In this document: positions 44,680 to 52,619 of the stretch, one piece after another | How the letters are laid out: each line of letters opens with the position of its first letter | Numbering within the stretch: position 1 is the first letter of the stretch | From: Rhizobium redzepovicii | GTDB lineage: Bacteria > Pseudomonadota > Alphaproteobacteria > Rhizobiales > Rhizobiaceae | Length of the DNA: 64,000 bases | Assembly: GCF_019793435.1 (NCBI RefSeq) | Contig: NZ_JAILYH010000011.1 | Location: forward strand, 124,001 to 188,000 | Direction of reading: 5' to 3' | Position numbers and translations under genes: made by a program | The notes under the pieces: generated by a model | Databases searched by the model: none | What the model was told of the DNA's origin: nothing | Seen by the model: only the letters and a program-made list of their open reading frames with translations

Positions 44680-45831
44680 TCAGAAGCAATCGCTGAAAAG
44701 CGCCTTGGTATTCTCGAGCGTCATGGCAACCGGGTTGCCGCCCGCGCTCGGATCTTCGATCGCCATGGCCGACAATTCGTCGATGCGGTCGGCAGCGATT
44801 CCCATCGCCGTCAGCGTCTCCGGCACGCCGAGGTCGGACCGGAGCTTCAATACATAGTCGTAGAAGCCGTCGAAACCGCCCGAAATACCGAGATAGGCGG
44901 CGGCGCGGCTGATCTTTTCCTCGATCGCCGTGCGGTTGAAGCGCAGCACCGCCGGCATGACAACTGCGTTGGTCATGCCGTGATGGGTGTTGTAGACGGC
45001 GCCGATCGGGTGCGACAGCGCGTGAATGGCGCCGAGCCCCTTCTGGAAGGCGACAGCACCCATGGCGGCAGCGGACATCATGTTGGCGCGTGCTTCAAGA
45101 TCGGTGCCTTCCCGATAGGCGCGCGGCAGGAATTCCTTGACGAGCCGCATGCCTTCGAGCGCGATGCCGGCCGACATCGGGTGATAGAAAGGCGAGGAAT
45201 AGGCCTCCAGGCAATGGGCAAAGGCATCCATGCCGGTGCCGGCCGTGATGATCTTCGGCATGCCGACGGTCAGTTCCGGATCGGAGATGACGACACCAGG
45301 CAAGAACTTCGGATGGAAGATGATCTTCTTCACATGCGTTTGCGAATTGGTGATGACGCTGGCGCGGCCGACTTCCGAGCCGGTACCCGCTGTCGTCGGC
45401 ACGGCGACGATCGGGGCAATGCCTTCGAGGCTTGCCCGCGTCCACCAGTCGCCGATATCCTCGAAATCCCAGACAGGCCGGGTCTGACCTGCCATGAAGG
45501 CGACGCACTTGCCGAGATCGAGGCCCGAGCCGCCGCCGAAGGCGACGACGCCGTCATGGCCGCCATCCTTGAAAGCCTCGACGCCGGCCTCGAGGTTCTT
45601 CTCGTTCGGGTTCGGATCGACGTCGGCAAAGATCGCCCGGCCAAGGCCTGCATCTTCGAGAATGTCGAGCGCGTTCTTGGTGATCGCCATCGAGGCGAGG
45701 CCGCGGTCGGTGACCAGCAGCGGCTTTTTGATGCCGAGGCTCTTGCAGGCGTCTGCCAGTTCCTTGATCCGGCCCCGGCCGAGCTTGACCGATGTCGGAT
45801 AGCTCCAGTTTGCGGTGATGTTGCTGCTCAT
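44680..45831 (-). CDS. Iron-containing alcohol dehydrogenase
   Basis: Group III NAD(P)-dependent alcohol dehydrogenase, 383 residues. The family pattern is present: GGGSGLDLGKC near residue 98 binds the nucleotide, and the metal ligands lie in the stretch DAFAHCLEAYSS near 196 and GAIHALSHPIGAVYNTHHG near 262-280. It oxidises a primary alcohol to an aldehyde or the reverse. Its start overlaps the ALDH stop (ATGA), so its aldehyde product probably goes directly to that enzyme. It ends the group of amine-catabolic genes transcribed from about 50.5 kb. Confidence 0.93.
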   Translation of the reverse strand: MSSNITANWSYPTSVKLGRGRIKELADACKSLGIKKPLLVTDRGLASMAITKNALDILEDAGLGRAIFADVDPNPNEKNLEAGVEAFKDGGHDGVVAFGGGSGLDLGKCVAFMAGQTRPVWDFEDIGDWWTRASLEGIAPIVAVPTTAGTGSEVGRASVITNSQTHVKKIIFHPKFLPGVVISDPELTVGMPKIITAGTGMDAFAHCLEAYSSPFYHPMSAGIALEGMRLVKEFLPRAYREGTDLEARANMMSAAAMGAVAFQKGLGAIHALSHPIGAVYNTHHGMTNAVVMPAVLRFNRTAIEEKISRAAAYLGISGGFDGFYDYVLKLRSDLGVPETLTAMGIAADRIDELSAMAIEDPSAGGNPVAMTLENTKALFSDCF

Positions 45832-47213
45832 ACTGTGACTTTCTTCAGGTGGAAGGATTTCGGGCGCGTCAGATTCTGGAAGCCGATGATCGACAGCGAG
45901 CCGCCGCGGCCCGTCTCCTTGACGCCGGTCCAGCAGAGCGCCGGGTCGAGATAATCGGCGCGGTTCATGAAAACGGTGCCGGTTTCGATCTCGCGGCCGA
46001 GCCGCCCTGCCCGTTCGGCATCCTTGGTCCAGAGCGAGGCCGTTAGCCCGTACTGGCTGTCGTTCATCAAGGCGAGCGCCTCTTCGTCGCTCTTCACCTT
46101 CATGATGCCGACCGCCGGACCGAAGGTCTCCTCGCGCATGAAGGCCATGGAATGGTCGACATCGACGAGAACCTGCGGTGCGAGATAAGCGCCGCCGTCG
46201 TCCTGAGGGAAAAGCTTGGGATCGACAAGCGCCTTGGCGCCCTTGGAGACCGCATCGGCAATCTGCTCGCGCACCACCTTGGCGAAGCGCTTGTTCGCCA
46301 TTGGTCCGAGCGAAGTCTCGGGATCGAGCGGATTGCCGAGCTTGTAATTCGACACCCAGGCGACCGACTTTTCGACGAAGGCGTCGTAGAGGGATTCGTG
46401 CACATAGATGCGCTCGATGCCGCAGCAGCACTGGCCGGAATTGTAGGTCGCGCCGTCCATCAGCGTATCGACGGCCGCCTCAAGATCGGCGTCTTCCATG
46501 ACGTAACCCGGATCCTTGCCGCCGAGTTCGAGGCCGAGGCCGGTGAAGGTGCCGGCGGCGGCCCGCTCCATCGAGCGCCCGCCTTCGACCGATCCGGTAA
46601 AGTTGACGAAATTGAAGCTGCCGGCAGCAATCAGCGCCGAGGTCGTCTGATGATCGAGGAAGACATTCTGGAACACGTCCTCGGGAATGCCCGCCTCCAC
46701 GAAGGCCTGCACCAGCCGCTCGCCGACGAGCAGCGTCTGCGAGGCATGTTTCAGAACGACGGTATTGCCCGCCATCAGCGCCGGCGCAATCGTGTTGATT
46801 GCGGTCATATAGGGATAGTTCCAGGGTGCCACGACGAAGACGACGCCATGCGCTTCGCGCTCGATGCGGCGTTCAAAACGATCGCTCTCCTCGATGACAA
46901 CAGGCGCCAGCGCATCGGCAGCGATCGAGGCGACATAGTTGGAGCGCTCGTTGAAACCCTTGTATTCGCCGCCATACTTGACCGGCCGGCCCATCTGCCA
47001 GGCAAGCTCCGGCACGACGACGTCGGACATCTCGTTCAGCCGCGCAGCACCCTTCAGCACCAGTTGCACGCGCTCTTCGAGCGGCCGTTTCGCCCAGGCC
47101 TTCTGCGCCTTGCGGGCCCGCGCCACAACATCCTTGGCGGCATCGAGAGAAAGTGCGGCGCGTTCGGCATAGACCGACCCGTCAACCGGTGAAATGCATT
47201 GGATCATCGTCAT
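45828..47213 (-). CDS. Aldehyde dehydrogenase
   Basis: NAD(P)-dependent aldehyde dehydrogenase, 461 residues. Key parts are VVAPWNYPYMTAIN near residue 129, VNFTGSVEGGRSM near 210, the glutamate in GLELGGKDPGYV near 232, and the catalytic cysteine in NSGQCCCGIERIYV near 265. The CCC triplet at the active site is unusual, since most enzymes have one or two cysteines. It is tightly coupled to the alcohol dehydrogenase. Upstream lies a mosaic repeat separating it from the ligase gene. Confidence 0.93.
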   Translation of the reverse strand: MTMIQCISPVDGSVYAERAALSLDAAKDVVARARKAQKAWAKRPLEERVQLVLKGAARLNEMSDVVVPELAWQMGRPVKYGGEYKGFNERSNYVASIAADALAPVVIEESDRFERRIEREAHGVVFVVAPWNYPYMTAINTIAPALMAGNTVVLKHASQTLLVGERLVQAFVEAGIPEDVFQNVFLDHQTTSALIAAGSFNFVNFTGSVEGGRSMERAAAGTFTGLGLELGGKDPGYVMEDADLEAAVDTLMDGATYNSGQCCCGIERIYVHESLYDAFVEKSVAWVSNYKLGNPLDPETSLGPMANKRFAKVVREQIADAVSKGAKALVDPKLFPQDDGGAYLAPQVLVDVDHSMAFMREETFGPAVGIMKVKSDEEALALMNDSQYGLTASLWTKDAERAGRLGREIETGTVFMNRADYLDPALCWTGVKETGRGGSLSIIGFQNLTRPKSFHLKKVTV

Positions 47214-47260
47214 GATCGATTTCCGTCCTCGTATTGATCAAAATTTCGGCGAGGGCATGA

Positions 47261-47397
47261 GCCCCTCATCCGCCTGCCGGCACCTTCGCCCCGTAAGCGG
47301 GGCGAAGGGGGATAGCCGCAGCGTCTCCGTCCCATCTACCTCTCGTATGGCAAGTCCCCTCTCCCCGTAAAACGGGGAGAGGGTTAGGGTGAGGGGC
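47261..47397. repeat. RIME-like rhizobial mosaic intergenic repeat, copy 1
   Basis: The element is bounded by GCCCCTCA and TGAGGGGC and contains two strong hairpins: CCTTCGCCCCG/CGGGGCGAAGG near 47283-47308 and CCCTCTCCCCG/CGGGGAGAGGG near 47357-47383. Its boundary and first arm (CCCTCATCCG, CTGCCGGC, ACCTTC) recur inverted at 61.1-61.25 kb. The pattern matches Rhizobium-specific intergenic mosaic elements. It lies between the GS-like ligase and the ALDH gene. Confidence 0.85.
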
Positions 47398-47416
47398 AAA
47401 CAACCCGCAATCCCTA

Positions 47417-48781
47417 CTAGGCTCTTTCGAAACCGCGCGCCACTTCCCAATCGGTGATGCGGCGGTCGTATTCTTCCTGCTCCCATTCGGCAGCACGGGT
47501 ATAGTGGTCGATCACATCATCGCCGAAGGCTTTGCGCAGCATTGCCGATTCCGTCATTGCGGTCGTGGCGGCGCGGAGCGTGCGCGGGATTTCTCGAATA
47601 TCCTTGCCGCCATAGGCGTCGCCGACGAAAGGAGCCTCGAGCTCGAGCCTGTTCTCGATCCCGTCGATACCGGCCGCAAGCAGCGCGGCAAAGGCGAGAT
47701 AGGGATTGAGATCGGAGCCGCCGACGCGGCACTCGATGCGGATACCCTTGGTCTCTTCGCCGCAGAGGCGATAGCCGGCGGTGCGGTTGTCCTTGCTCCA
47801 GATCGCCTTGGTCGGTGCGAAAGTGCCGGCCATGAAGCGCTTGTAGGAATTGATGTAGGGCGCCAGGAAATAGGTGATCTCGCTCGCATGCGCGAGAAGC
47901 CCTGCAACATAATTATGCATCAGCGGCGACATGCCGTATTTGCCGGTATGGTCGAAGAACAGCGGCTTTTCCTCAAGGCTCCAGAGCGACTGATGGATAT
48001 GCGAGGAACTGCCGGCGGCATTGTAATTCCACTTGGCCAGGAAGGTGATCGCCTTGCCTTTCGACCAGGCGATCTCCTTGCAGCCATTCTTGATGATCGC
48101 GTGCCGGTCGGCCATGGCGAGCGCATCGGCATAACGCACGTTGATCTCCTCCTGGCCGGCCGAGGCCTCGCCCTTGGAGTTCTCGACCGGAATGCCGGCG
48201 CCCTGCAGCCCGGTGCGGATCGCCCGCATCACCTCTTCCTCCTTGGTAGTCTGGAAGATGTGGTAGTCCTCGTTATAGGCGCTGGCGAGCTTGAGGTTGC
48301 GGTAGCCAGCCGTATGCGCCGACTCGTAGCTCTGGTCGAACAGGAAGAATTCGAGCTCGGAGGCCATGTAAGCCTTCATGCCCATATCTTCGAGGCGCTT
48401 CACCTGCTTCTTCAGGATTGCACGCGGCGAATGGGCGACCTCTTCATGGGTGTGATGGTCGAGCATGTCGCAGAGCACCAGCGCCGTGCCCTCGAGCCAG
48501 GGAATGCGGCGCAGCGTCGCCAGATCCGGCTTCATCGTATAGTCGCCGTAACCCTTTTCCCAGCTGGTCGCCTTATAGCCGGAAACCGTCTCCATCTCCA
48601 TGTCGGTGGCGATCAGATAGTTGCAGCTATGGGTTTCCTTCCAGGCGCTCTCGACGAAATATTCCGCCTGAAAGCGCTTGCCCATCAGACGGCCCTGCAT
48701 GTCCACCTGGCACGCAAGAACCGTATCGATGCGCCCTTCGGCAACATCCTTCTTGAGATCGTCGAATGTGTAGCTGCTCAT
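47417..48781 (-). CDS. Glutamine-synthetase-family gamma-glutamyl amine ligase (PuuA-like)
   Basis: A 454-residue GS-fold enzyme. The N-terminal beta-grasp is followed by the ATP/metal motif YMASELEFFLFD near residue 130, GQEEINVRYADALAMAD near 205, and NAAGSSSHIHQSLW near 255, with EC...GGSDLNPYLAFAA near 348. It resembles gamma-glutamylputrescine synthetases and other GlnA-like ligases, which attach glutamate to amines, rather than GlnA (no adenylylation-loop NLY motif seen). Context (alcohol and aldehyde dehydrogenases, permease, amidohydrolase) points to an amine or amino alcohol substrate; that is inferred. Confidence 0.87.
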   Translation of the reverse strand: MSSYTFDDLKKDVAEGRIDTVLACQVDMQGRLMGKRFQAEYFVESAWKETHSCNYLIATDMEMETVSGYKATSWEKGYGDYTMKPDLATLRRIPWLEGTALVLCDMLDHHTHEEVAHSPRAILKKQVKRLEDMGMKAYMASELEFFLFDQSYESAHTAGYRNLKLASAYNEDYHIFQTTKEEEVMRAIRTGLQGAGIPVENSKGEASAGQEEINVRYADALAMADRHAIIKNGCKEIAWSKGKAITFLAKWNYNAAGSSSHIHQSLWSLEEKPLFFDHTGKYGMSPLMHNYVAGLLAHASEITYFLAPYINSYKRFMAGTFAPTKAIWSKDNRTAGYRLCGEETKGIRIECRVGGSDLNPYLAFAALLAAGIDGIENRLELEAPFVGDAYGGKDIREIPRTLRAATTAMTESAMLRKAFGDDVIDHYTRAAEWEQEEYDRRITDWEVARGFERA

Positions 48782-48879
48782 GGTTGATCCGCCTGACATT
48801 GGAATTGAGATGATCGGGGCAACGAAATCGCATGCGCTCGGCCGATGTGGGCCTGATGCCTTTTCGTTGAACCGGCGAT

Positions 48880-48899
48880 GGGGCCGCAGGAGCGGCCCC
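48880..48899. promoter_or_regulatory. Perfect hairpin after the APC permease gene
   Basis: GGGGCCGC, AGGA, GCGGCCCC: an 8-bp GC stem and tetraloop 26 bases beyond the permease stop and about 100 bases before the ligase start. There is no T-tract, so it may stabilise the upstream mRNA or attenuate rather than terminate. An identical stem lies at 61228-61247. Confidence 0.55.
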
Positions 48900-48925
48900 G
48901 CCATTTGAGAGGGAAGCCTCGATGC

Positions 48926-50488
48926 TTATTTTTCGCCGCTTTCGCCAACCGCCGCTTCGGCAGCTGCGATTTCGGCCTGGCGCTTTGCCACCTCAGCGCC
49001 GATCGGCGGTCCCTTGAAGCGCCGGCTTTCAAAACCGAACCAGACGATTGCGGTCATCAGAAGGAAGCCAACGGTAACGTAAAGGGCAGCACCGTTCGGC
49101 GGTTGGATTCCGAGAATGAAGATCAGAACCATCGCGATGATCGACAGCACTGCAAAGAGCTTGAAGAGGCCTTCGCCGAGGTTCCACGGTCCCATCTTGT
49201 CCCATTTCGATGTGCCCCAGGCGAAGAGGCCGAGCGTGATCGGGATCGCGAAGGAGAAGAAGAGGAAGATGACCGTGCACGAAACGACGATGGTGTACAC
49301 CGGCGTGTCGCCAATTTTCATGATATCGAGTGAGGTGAACCAGACGAACAGCACCGAAAGGATCGAGCCGGTCCAGATCGCAGCCACCGGCGTGCGGTAC
49401 TGCGGGCTGACTTTCGACAGCGCCTTCGATGCCGGTAGGCCGCCGTCACGCGAGAAGGCGAAGATCATGCGGGAAACCGAAGTGACGGTAGCAAGGCCGC
49501 ACAGCCACTGACTGACGAGGATCGCCAAGTAGAGGATGTCCTTCACGGTCGCGTTGACCTGCGTGTCCATCGCCCAGAAGAACACGTTCCAGCCCTGTTT
49601 TGCTGCATCGTCCATATTCGGCAGCATGAGCACGAAAGAGCACAGCATGATGTAGCCGAAGAGTGCCGACCACAGAACTGAGGCGACCATGCCACGCGGC
49701 ACCGAGTGGGCGGCTTTGACCGTCTCTTCCGACGTATGCGCCGAAGCGTCGTAGCCGGTGATGGTGTAGATCGGCAGCAGCAGACCGAGCAGGAAAACCC
49801 AGCTGCCCGACGTCGTCGGCCAGACACTGCCGCCCGCTTCGCCGGAGTAATTGGCGAAGGTGAAGAGCCGGCCGAATTCATATGACGGGGCCGATAACAG
49901 GCACACTACGGCAAGCGCGATGGCGGTCGCGAAGATCAGATAACCCGAGAAGTCTGTCAGCTTTGCGGTCAACCCTATCCCCATATGGTTCACGAGCGCC
50001 TGTGCGCCGGTGATGATGACGAGGAAGACGATCCGCACCGTGATAGTGTCCGTCAAGCCAAGATAGCCCGTGCCGAACGTACCCATGAAGAAATAATAGG
50101 TGCCGACATTGATGGCGCCGAGCACCGTGACGAGACCGAGCAGGTTGAACCAGGCGGTCAGCCAGCCAGTGAAGCGGTTGCCGAGGATCGAACCCCAGTG
50201 ATAAAGCCCGCCGGCCGTCGGATAGGCGGAGCTGATCTGCGCCATGGCAACGGCGAAGACGAGCGAGATGAAGCAGCCGAGCGGCCAGCCGATGCCGATG
50301 GCGGCTCCGCCGGCACCGGAGGTCGCTTGCGCCAGCGAATTGATGCCGCCGGAGAGGATGCAGATGATGGAAAATGAGACGGCGAAGTTCGAGAACGAGC
50401 TCATGCGTCGTTCGAGTTCTTGGGCATAACCCATGGAATGCAGGATGTGCACATCCTGCTTCTTGTCCAGTTCGGAATAATCCGACAT
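48926..50488 (-). CDS. APC-superfamily amine/amino acid permease
   Basis: A 520-residue inner-membrane protein with about twelve helices. The first helix region has the APC signature (SIICILSGGINSLAQATSGA), followed by AYPTAGGLYHWGS near 93 and TGYDASAHTSEET near 245, typical of the amino acid/choline transporter (GABA permease-like) branch. It likely imports the amine substrate used by the neighbouring ligase. The C-terminus carries an Ala/Glu-rich tail. A sigma-54-like element lies upstream. Confidence 0.9.
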   Translation of the reverse strand: MSDYSELDKKQDVHILHSMGYAQELERRMSSFSNFAVSFSIICILSGGINSLAQATSGAGGAAIGIGWPLGCFISLVFAVAMAQISSAYPTAGGLYHWGSILGNRFTGWLTAWFNLLGLVTVLGAINVGTYYFFMGTFGTGYLGLTDTITVRIVFLVIITGAQALVNHMGIGLTAKLTDFSGYLIFATAIALAVVCLLSAPSYEFGRLFTFANYSGEAGGSVWPTTSGSWVFLLGLLLPIYTITGYDASAHTSEETVKAAHSVPRGMVASVLWSALFGYIMLCSFVLMLPNMDDAAKQGWNVFFWAMDTQVNATVKDILYLAILVSQWLCGLATVTSVSRMIFAFSRDGGLPASKALSKVSPQYRTPVAAIWTGSILSVLFVWFTSLDIMKIGDTPVYTIVVSCTVIFLFFSFAIPITLGLFAWGTSKWDKMGPWNLGEGLFKLFAVLSIIAMVLIFILGIQPPNGAALYVTVGFLLMTAIVWFGFESRRFKGPPIGAEVAKRQAEIAAAEAAVGESGEK

Positions 50489-50525
50489 GACTTCCCCCTG
50501 TTCACGATCGGCCGCGGGATTGCGG

Positions 50526-50540
50526 GCCGGTTCAGTGCCA
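50526..50540 (-). promoter_or_regulatory. Weak sigma-54-like promoter upstream of the permease
   Basis: On the minus strand TGGCAC is followed after five bases by CGGC, giving the GG-N10-GC spacing of sigma-54 promoters. The -12 element has CGGC instead of TTGC. It lies 38 bases upstream of the permease start. Nitrogen control would suit an amine-catabolic operon. The match is suggestive only. Confidence 0.25.
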
Positions 50541-50607
50541 AATTGCCCGCTGCATTTGCGCCGTGCGGACGTTCGCAGTTAGACTGCTCCCTCGGGTCTT
50601 CTTTTTA

Positions 50608-51387
50608 TCAGGCGTCCAGGCTTTGCTGGAGCAGCCCTTTTAGATAGTCGGCCATGACCCCTTGGCCGACATCGTCTGCGACGAGGTCGTTGCGGACCTC
50701 GATCATCACATTGCGCAAGCCGTTCGACAGCCCGTGCAGGATCAGCGTGTGAGTCACGCCATCCTCAGGCCCGTAAGGCTGGTTGCGTTCCGTCCTGTAA
50801 AGCGGCGCCTCGGCCGCAGCCTCCAGCATGCGGTCGGCGAGCCGGCTGTCCTCGTCGTGCAATATGCCGAGTTCGACGGCGCGTTCGCGGCCGTGATAGA
50901 CCGGCGTGAAGCTATGGATCGTCACGATGATGCTGTCTTGCCCCCTCGCCCGGCGATCGCGGATCAGCCCGCGGATGGCGTCGTGGAAAGGCACGTAGAG
51001 CGCGTCGGTGCGCGCAAGCCGTTCTTCGGCGGTCAAATCCGTGTTGCCGGGAACGGCATAGATCTCGCTTACTTCAGGCATGGCGCCGGGTGAACTCGGC
51101 GGCCGGTTGCAGTCGTAGATCAGCCGAGAGAACCGCTGATAGACGAGCGTCGCATCGAGCCCTTCCGATAAGCGGCGGGCGACTGAAAGAGCCCCCGGGT
51201 CCCAGGCAATGTGGCTTAAGAGCGCTTCGCTGGGCAGGCCGAGATCACCGAAATGAGCGGGAAGCACATTCGAAGCGTGCTCGCAGACGAGCAGCACCGG
51301 GCTTCGGCCGCCGACGCGCTCGATCCCGACGCAATCACCGTCCGCTTCGCTGAGGATTTTTGGCCCGGCCAGCACCAATGGCGCCAC
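50608..51387 (-). CDS. N-formylglutamate amidohydrolase-family enzyme
   Basis: A 259-residue zinc amidohydrolase of the HutG/FGase family. The metal site elements are LLVCEHASNVLP near residue 32 and IIVTIHSFTPVYHG near 155, and VMIEVRNDLV near 230 holds the acidic residue. Classic members release formate from N-formylglutamate in histidine degradation, but no other hut gene is nearby. In this cluster it could instead cleave a gamma-glutamyl or N-acyl amide; that is inference. The first codon is GTG. It is divergent from the RpiR regulator. Confidence 0.88.
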   Translation of the reverse strand: MAPLVLAGPKILSEADGDCVGIERVGGRSPVLLVCEHASNVLPAHFGDLGLPSEALLSHIAWDPGALSVARRLSEGLDATLVYQRFSRLIYDCNRPPSSPGAMPEVSEIYAVPGNTDLTAEERLARTDALYVPFHDAIRGLIRDRRARGQDSIIVTIHSFTPVYHGRERAVELGILHDEDSRLADRMLEAAAEAPLYRTERNQPYGPEDGVTHTLILHGLSNGLRNVMIEVRNDLVADDVGQGVMADYLKGLLQQSLDA

Positions 51388-51417
51388 TCCTATCCCTTAA
51401 TAAAAGCTTTCCAAGAA

Positions 51418-51499
51418 AAGAATTCTTCAGGTTTCGGTCACTGTCAAGCGTCGACTGAAAATTTCTTTTCATGACAGTAGTTGACATGGATTATGACAG
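51418..51499. promoter_or_regulatory. Divergent control region: RpiR-type palindromes and TGACA repeats
   Basis: Between the amidohydrolase and RpiR genes are AAGAATTCTT (51418-51427, perfect 10-bp palindrome) and TGAAAATTTCTTTTCA (51456-51471, 6-bp arms, four-base spacer). Both resemble GAAA-N-TTTC operators of RpiR regulators. Just beyond, ATGACAG occurs at 51471 and again 22 bp later at 51493, with TTGACAT at 51481 between; these are PhoB-like in opposite orientation. Confidence 0.5.
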
Positions 51500-51555
51500 C
51501 GTTGTTAACTTTGAGCGGGAAAGTGGCGCCAGACCACCCCGGGGAGCATCGTTAA

Positions 51556-52428
51556 GTGACAGTTGCATCGAAGACGGTTTCGGACGTCATACACTCGCAT
51601 TTCGGGGTGCTGACGCGCGCCGAGAAGCAACTGGCCGAAAGCCTTCTCGACAATTATCCGGTATCCGGTCTCGGCAGCATCACCACGATCGCCGAGAATG
51701 CCGGCGTTTCAACGCCGACTGTCGTGCGCATGGTGCAGAAGCTCGGCTTCAAGGGCTATCCGGACTTTCAGGCGCATCTGCATCTGGAGGTCGAAGCGAC
51801 GATCTCCAACCCGATCGCCAAGCATGATCGTTGGGCCCAGAACGCACCTGGCACGCATATCCTCAACCGTTTCGCCGATGCCATCATGAGCAATCTGCGC
51901 CAGACGTTGACCGATCTCGACACCGCGACCTTCGACAGCGTCGTCTCACTGCTGTCGGACCGCAAGCGCGGCCTCTATTTCGTCGGCGGCCGCATCACCG
52001 GCGCGCTTGCCGAATATTTCTTCACCCACATGCAGGTGATTCGGCCGGCGACGACGCTGCTGTCGTCGAACTCCAGCAGCTGGCCGCAATATGCTCTCAA
52101 CATGAATGCCGGCGACATTCTGATCATCTTCGACATCCGCCGCTACGAGCAGGAGATGGTGAGCCTTGCCACTGCCGCTCGCAAACGCGGCGCAGAAATC
52201 GTCGTCTTCACCGACCAGTGGAGCTCGCCCGCCGCCAAGCTCGCCCGGCATGCCTTCCGCGTTCGGATCGAGGCGCCGTCGGCTTGGGACTCCTCCGTCG
52301 TCACCCTCTTCATCGTCGAAGCACTCATCGAGGCCGTTCAGAATTCCACCTGGGACGAGACGAAGGAGCGCATGAAGACGCTTGAGGGCTTGTTCGAGCA
52401 GACCAAGCTTTTCCGCAAACCGGGTTAG
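51556..52428 (+). CDS. MurR/RpiR-family transcriptional regulator
   Basis: A 290-residue regulator with an N-terminal helix-turn-helix of the RpiR type (residues ~5-80, ITTIAENAGVSTPTVVRMVQKLGFKGYPDF) and a C-terminal SIS phosphosugar-binding domain (~125-270, RGLYFVGGRITGALAEYFFTHMQVI). The first codon is GTG. SIS regulators usually sense phosphorylated sugars, but many control amine, taurine or inositol catabolism. Its place between the divergent amine genes and an ABC importer suggests it controls one or both. Confidence 0.9.
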   Translation: MTVASKTVSDVIHSHFGVLTRAEKQLAESLLDNYPVSGLGSITTIAENAGVSTPTVVRMVQKLGFKGYPDFQAHLHLEVEATISNPIAKHDRWAQNAPGTHILNRFADAIMSNLRQTLTDLDTATFDSVVSLLSDRKRGLYFVGGRITGALAEYFFTHMQVIRPATTLLSSNSSSWPQYALNMNAGDILIIFDIRRYEQEMVSLATAARKRGAEIVVFTDQWSSPAAKLARHAFRVRIEAPSAWDSSVVTLFIVEALIEAVQNSTWDETKERMKTLEGLFEQTKLFRKPG

Positions 52429-52538
52429 GAGGGACAAGAAAAACAAAGGGGAGAACAAGGACGGACTTTCGCGGAAACAGGTCGTGTCGTCGCAAATAAA
52501 ACACGTGTCGCAAACGCCTGCTATTCATAGCAAAATTA

Positions 52539-52571
52539 ACGTCATCCACCCGTCACACAAGCTTCATGTAA
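52539..52571 (+). promoter_or_regulatory. Pho-box-like triple 11-bp repeat upstream of the ABC importer
   Basis: Three consecutive 11-bp units, ACGTCATCCAC, CCGTCACACAA and GCTTCATGTAA, resemble the PhoB-box pattern of CTGTCAtnnnn units in tandem. The array ends 48 bases before the start of the substrate-binding protein gene. Among the three Pho-like sites in the window this is the best match. CTATTCATAG, a short palindrome, lies just upstream. Confidence 0.5.
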
Positions 52572-52619
52572 GCTGATTAACAGCATCGCCAGACACTGAA
52601 AACCCGAAGGAGAACAACA

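Noticed and set aside
44680..46431. A 583-codon fusion of a protein with the iron alcohol dehydrogenase
   Set aside because: The first 200 codons are out-of-frame sequence of the ALDH gene; the true start at 45831 overlaps the ALDH stop.
50608..51387. Part of a histidine utilisation (hut) operon
   Set aside because: No hutH, hutU, hutI or hutC is nearby; the neighbours are amine-catabolic genes.
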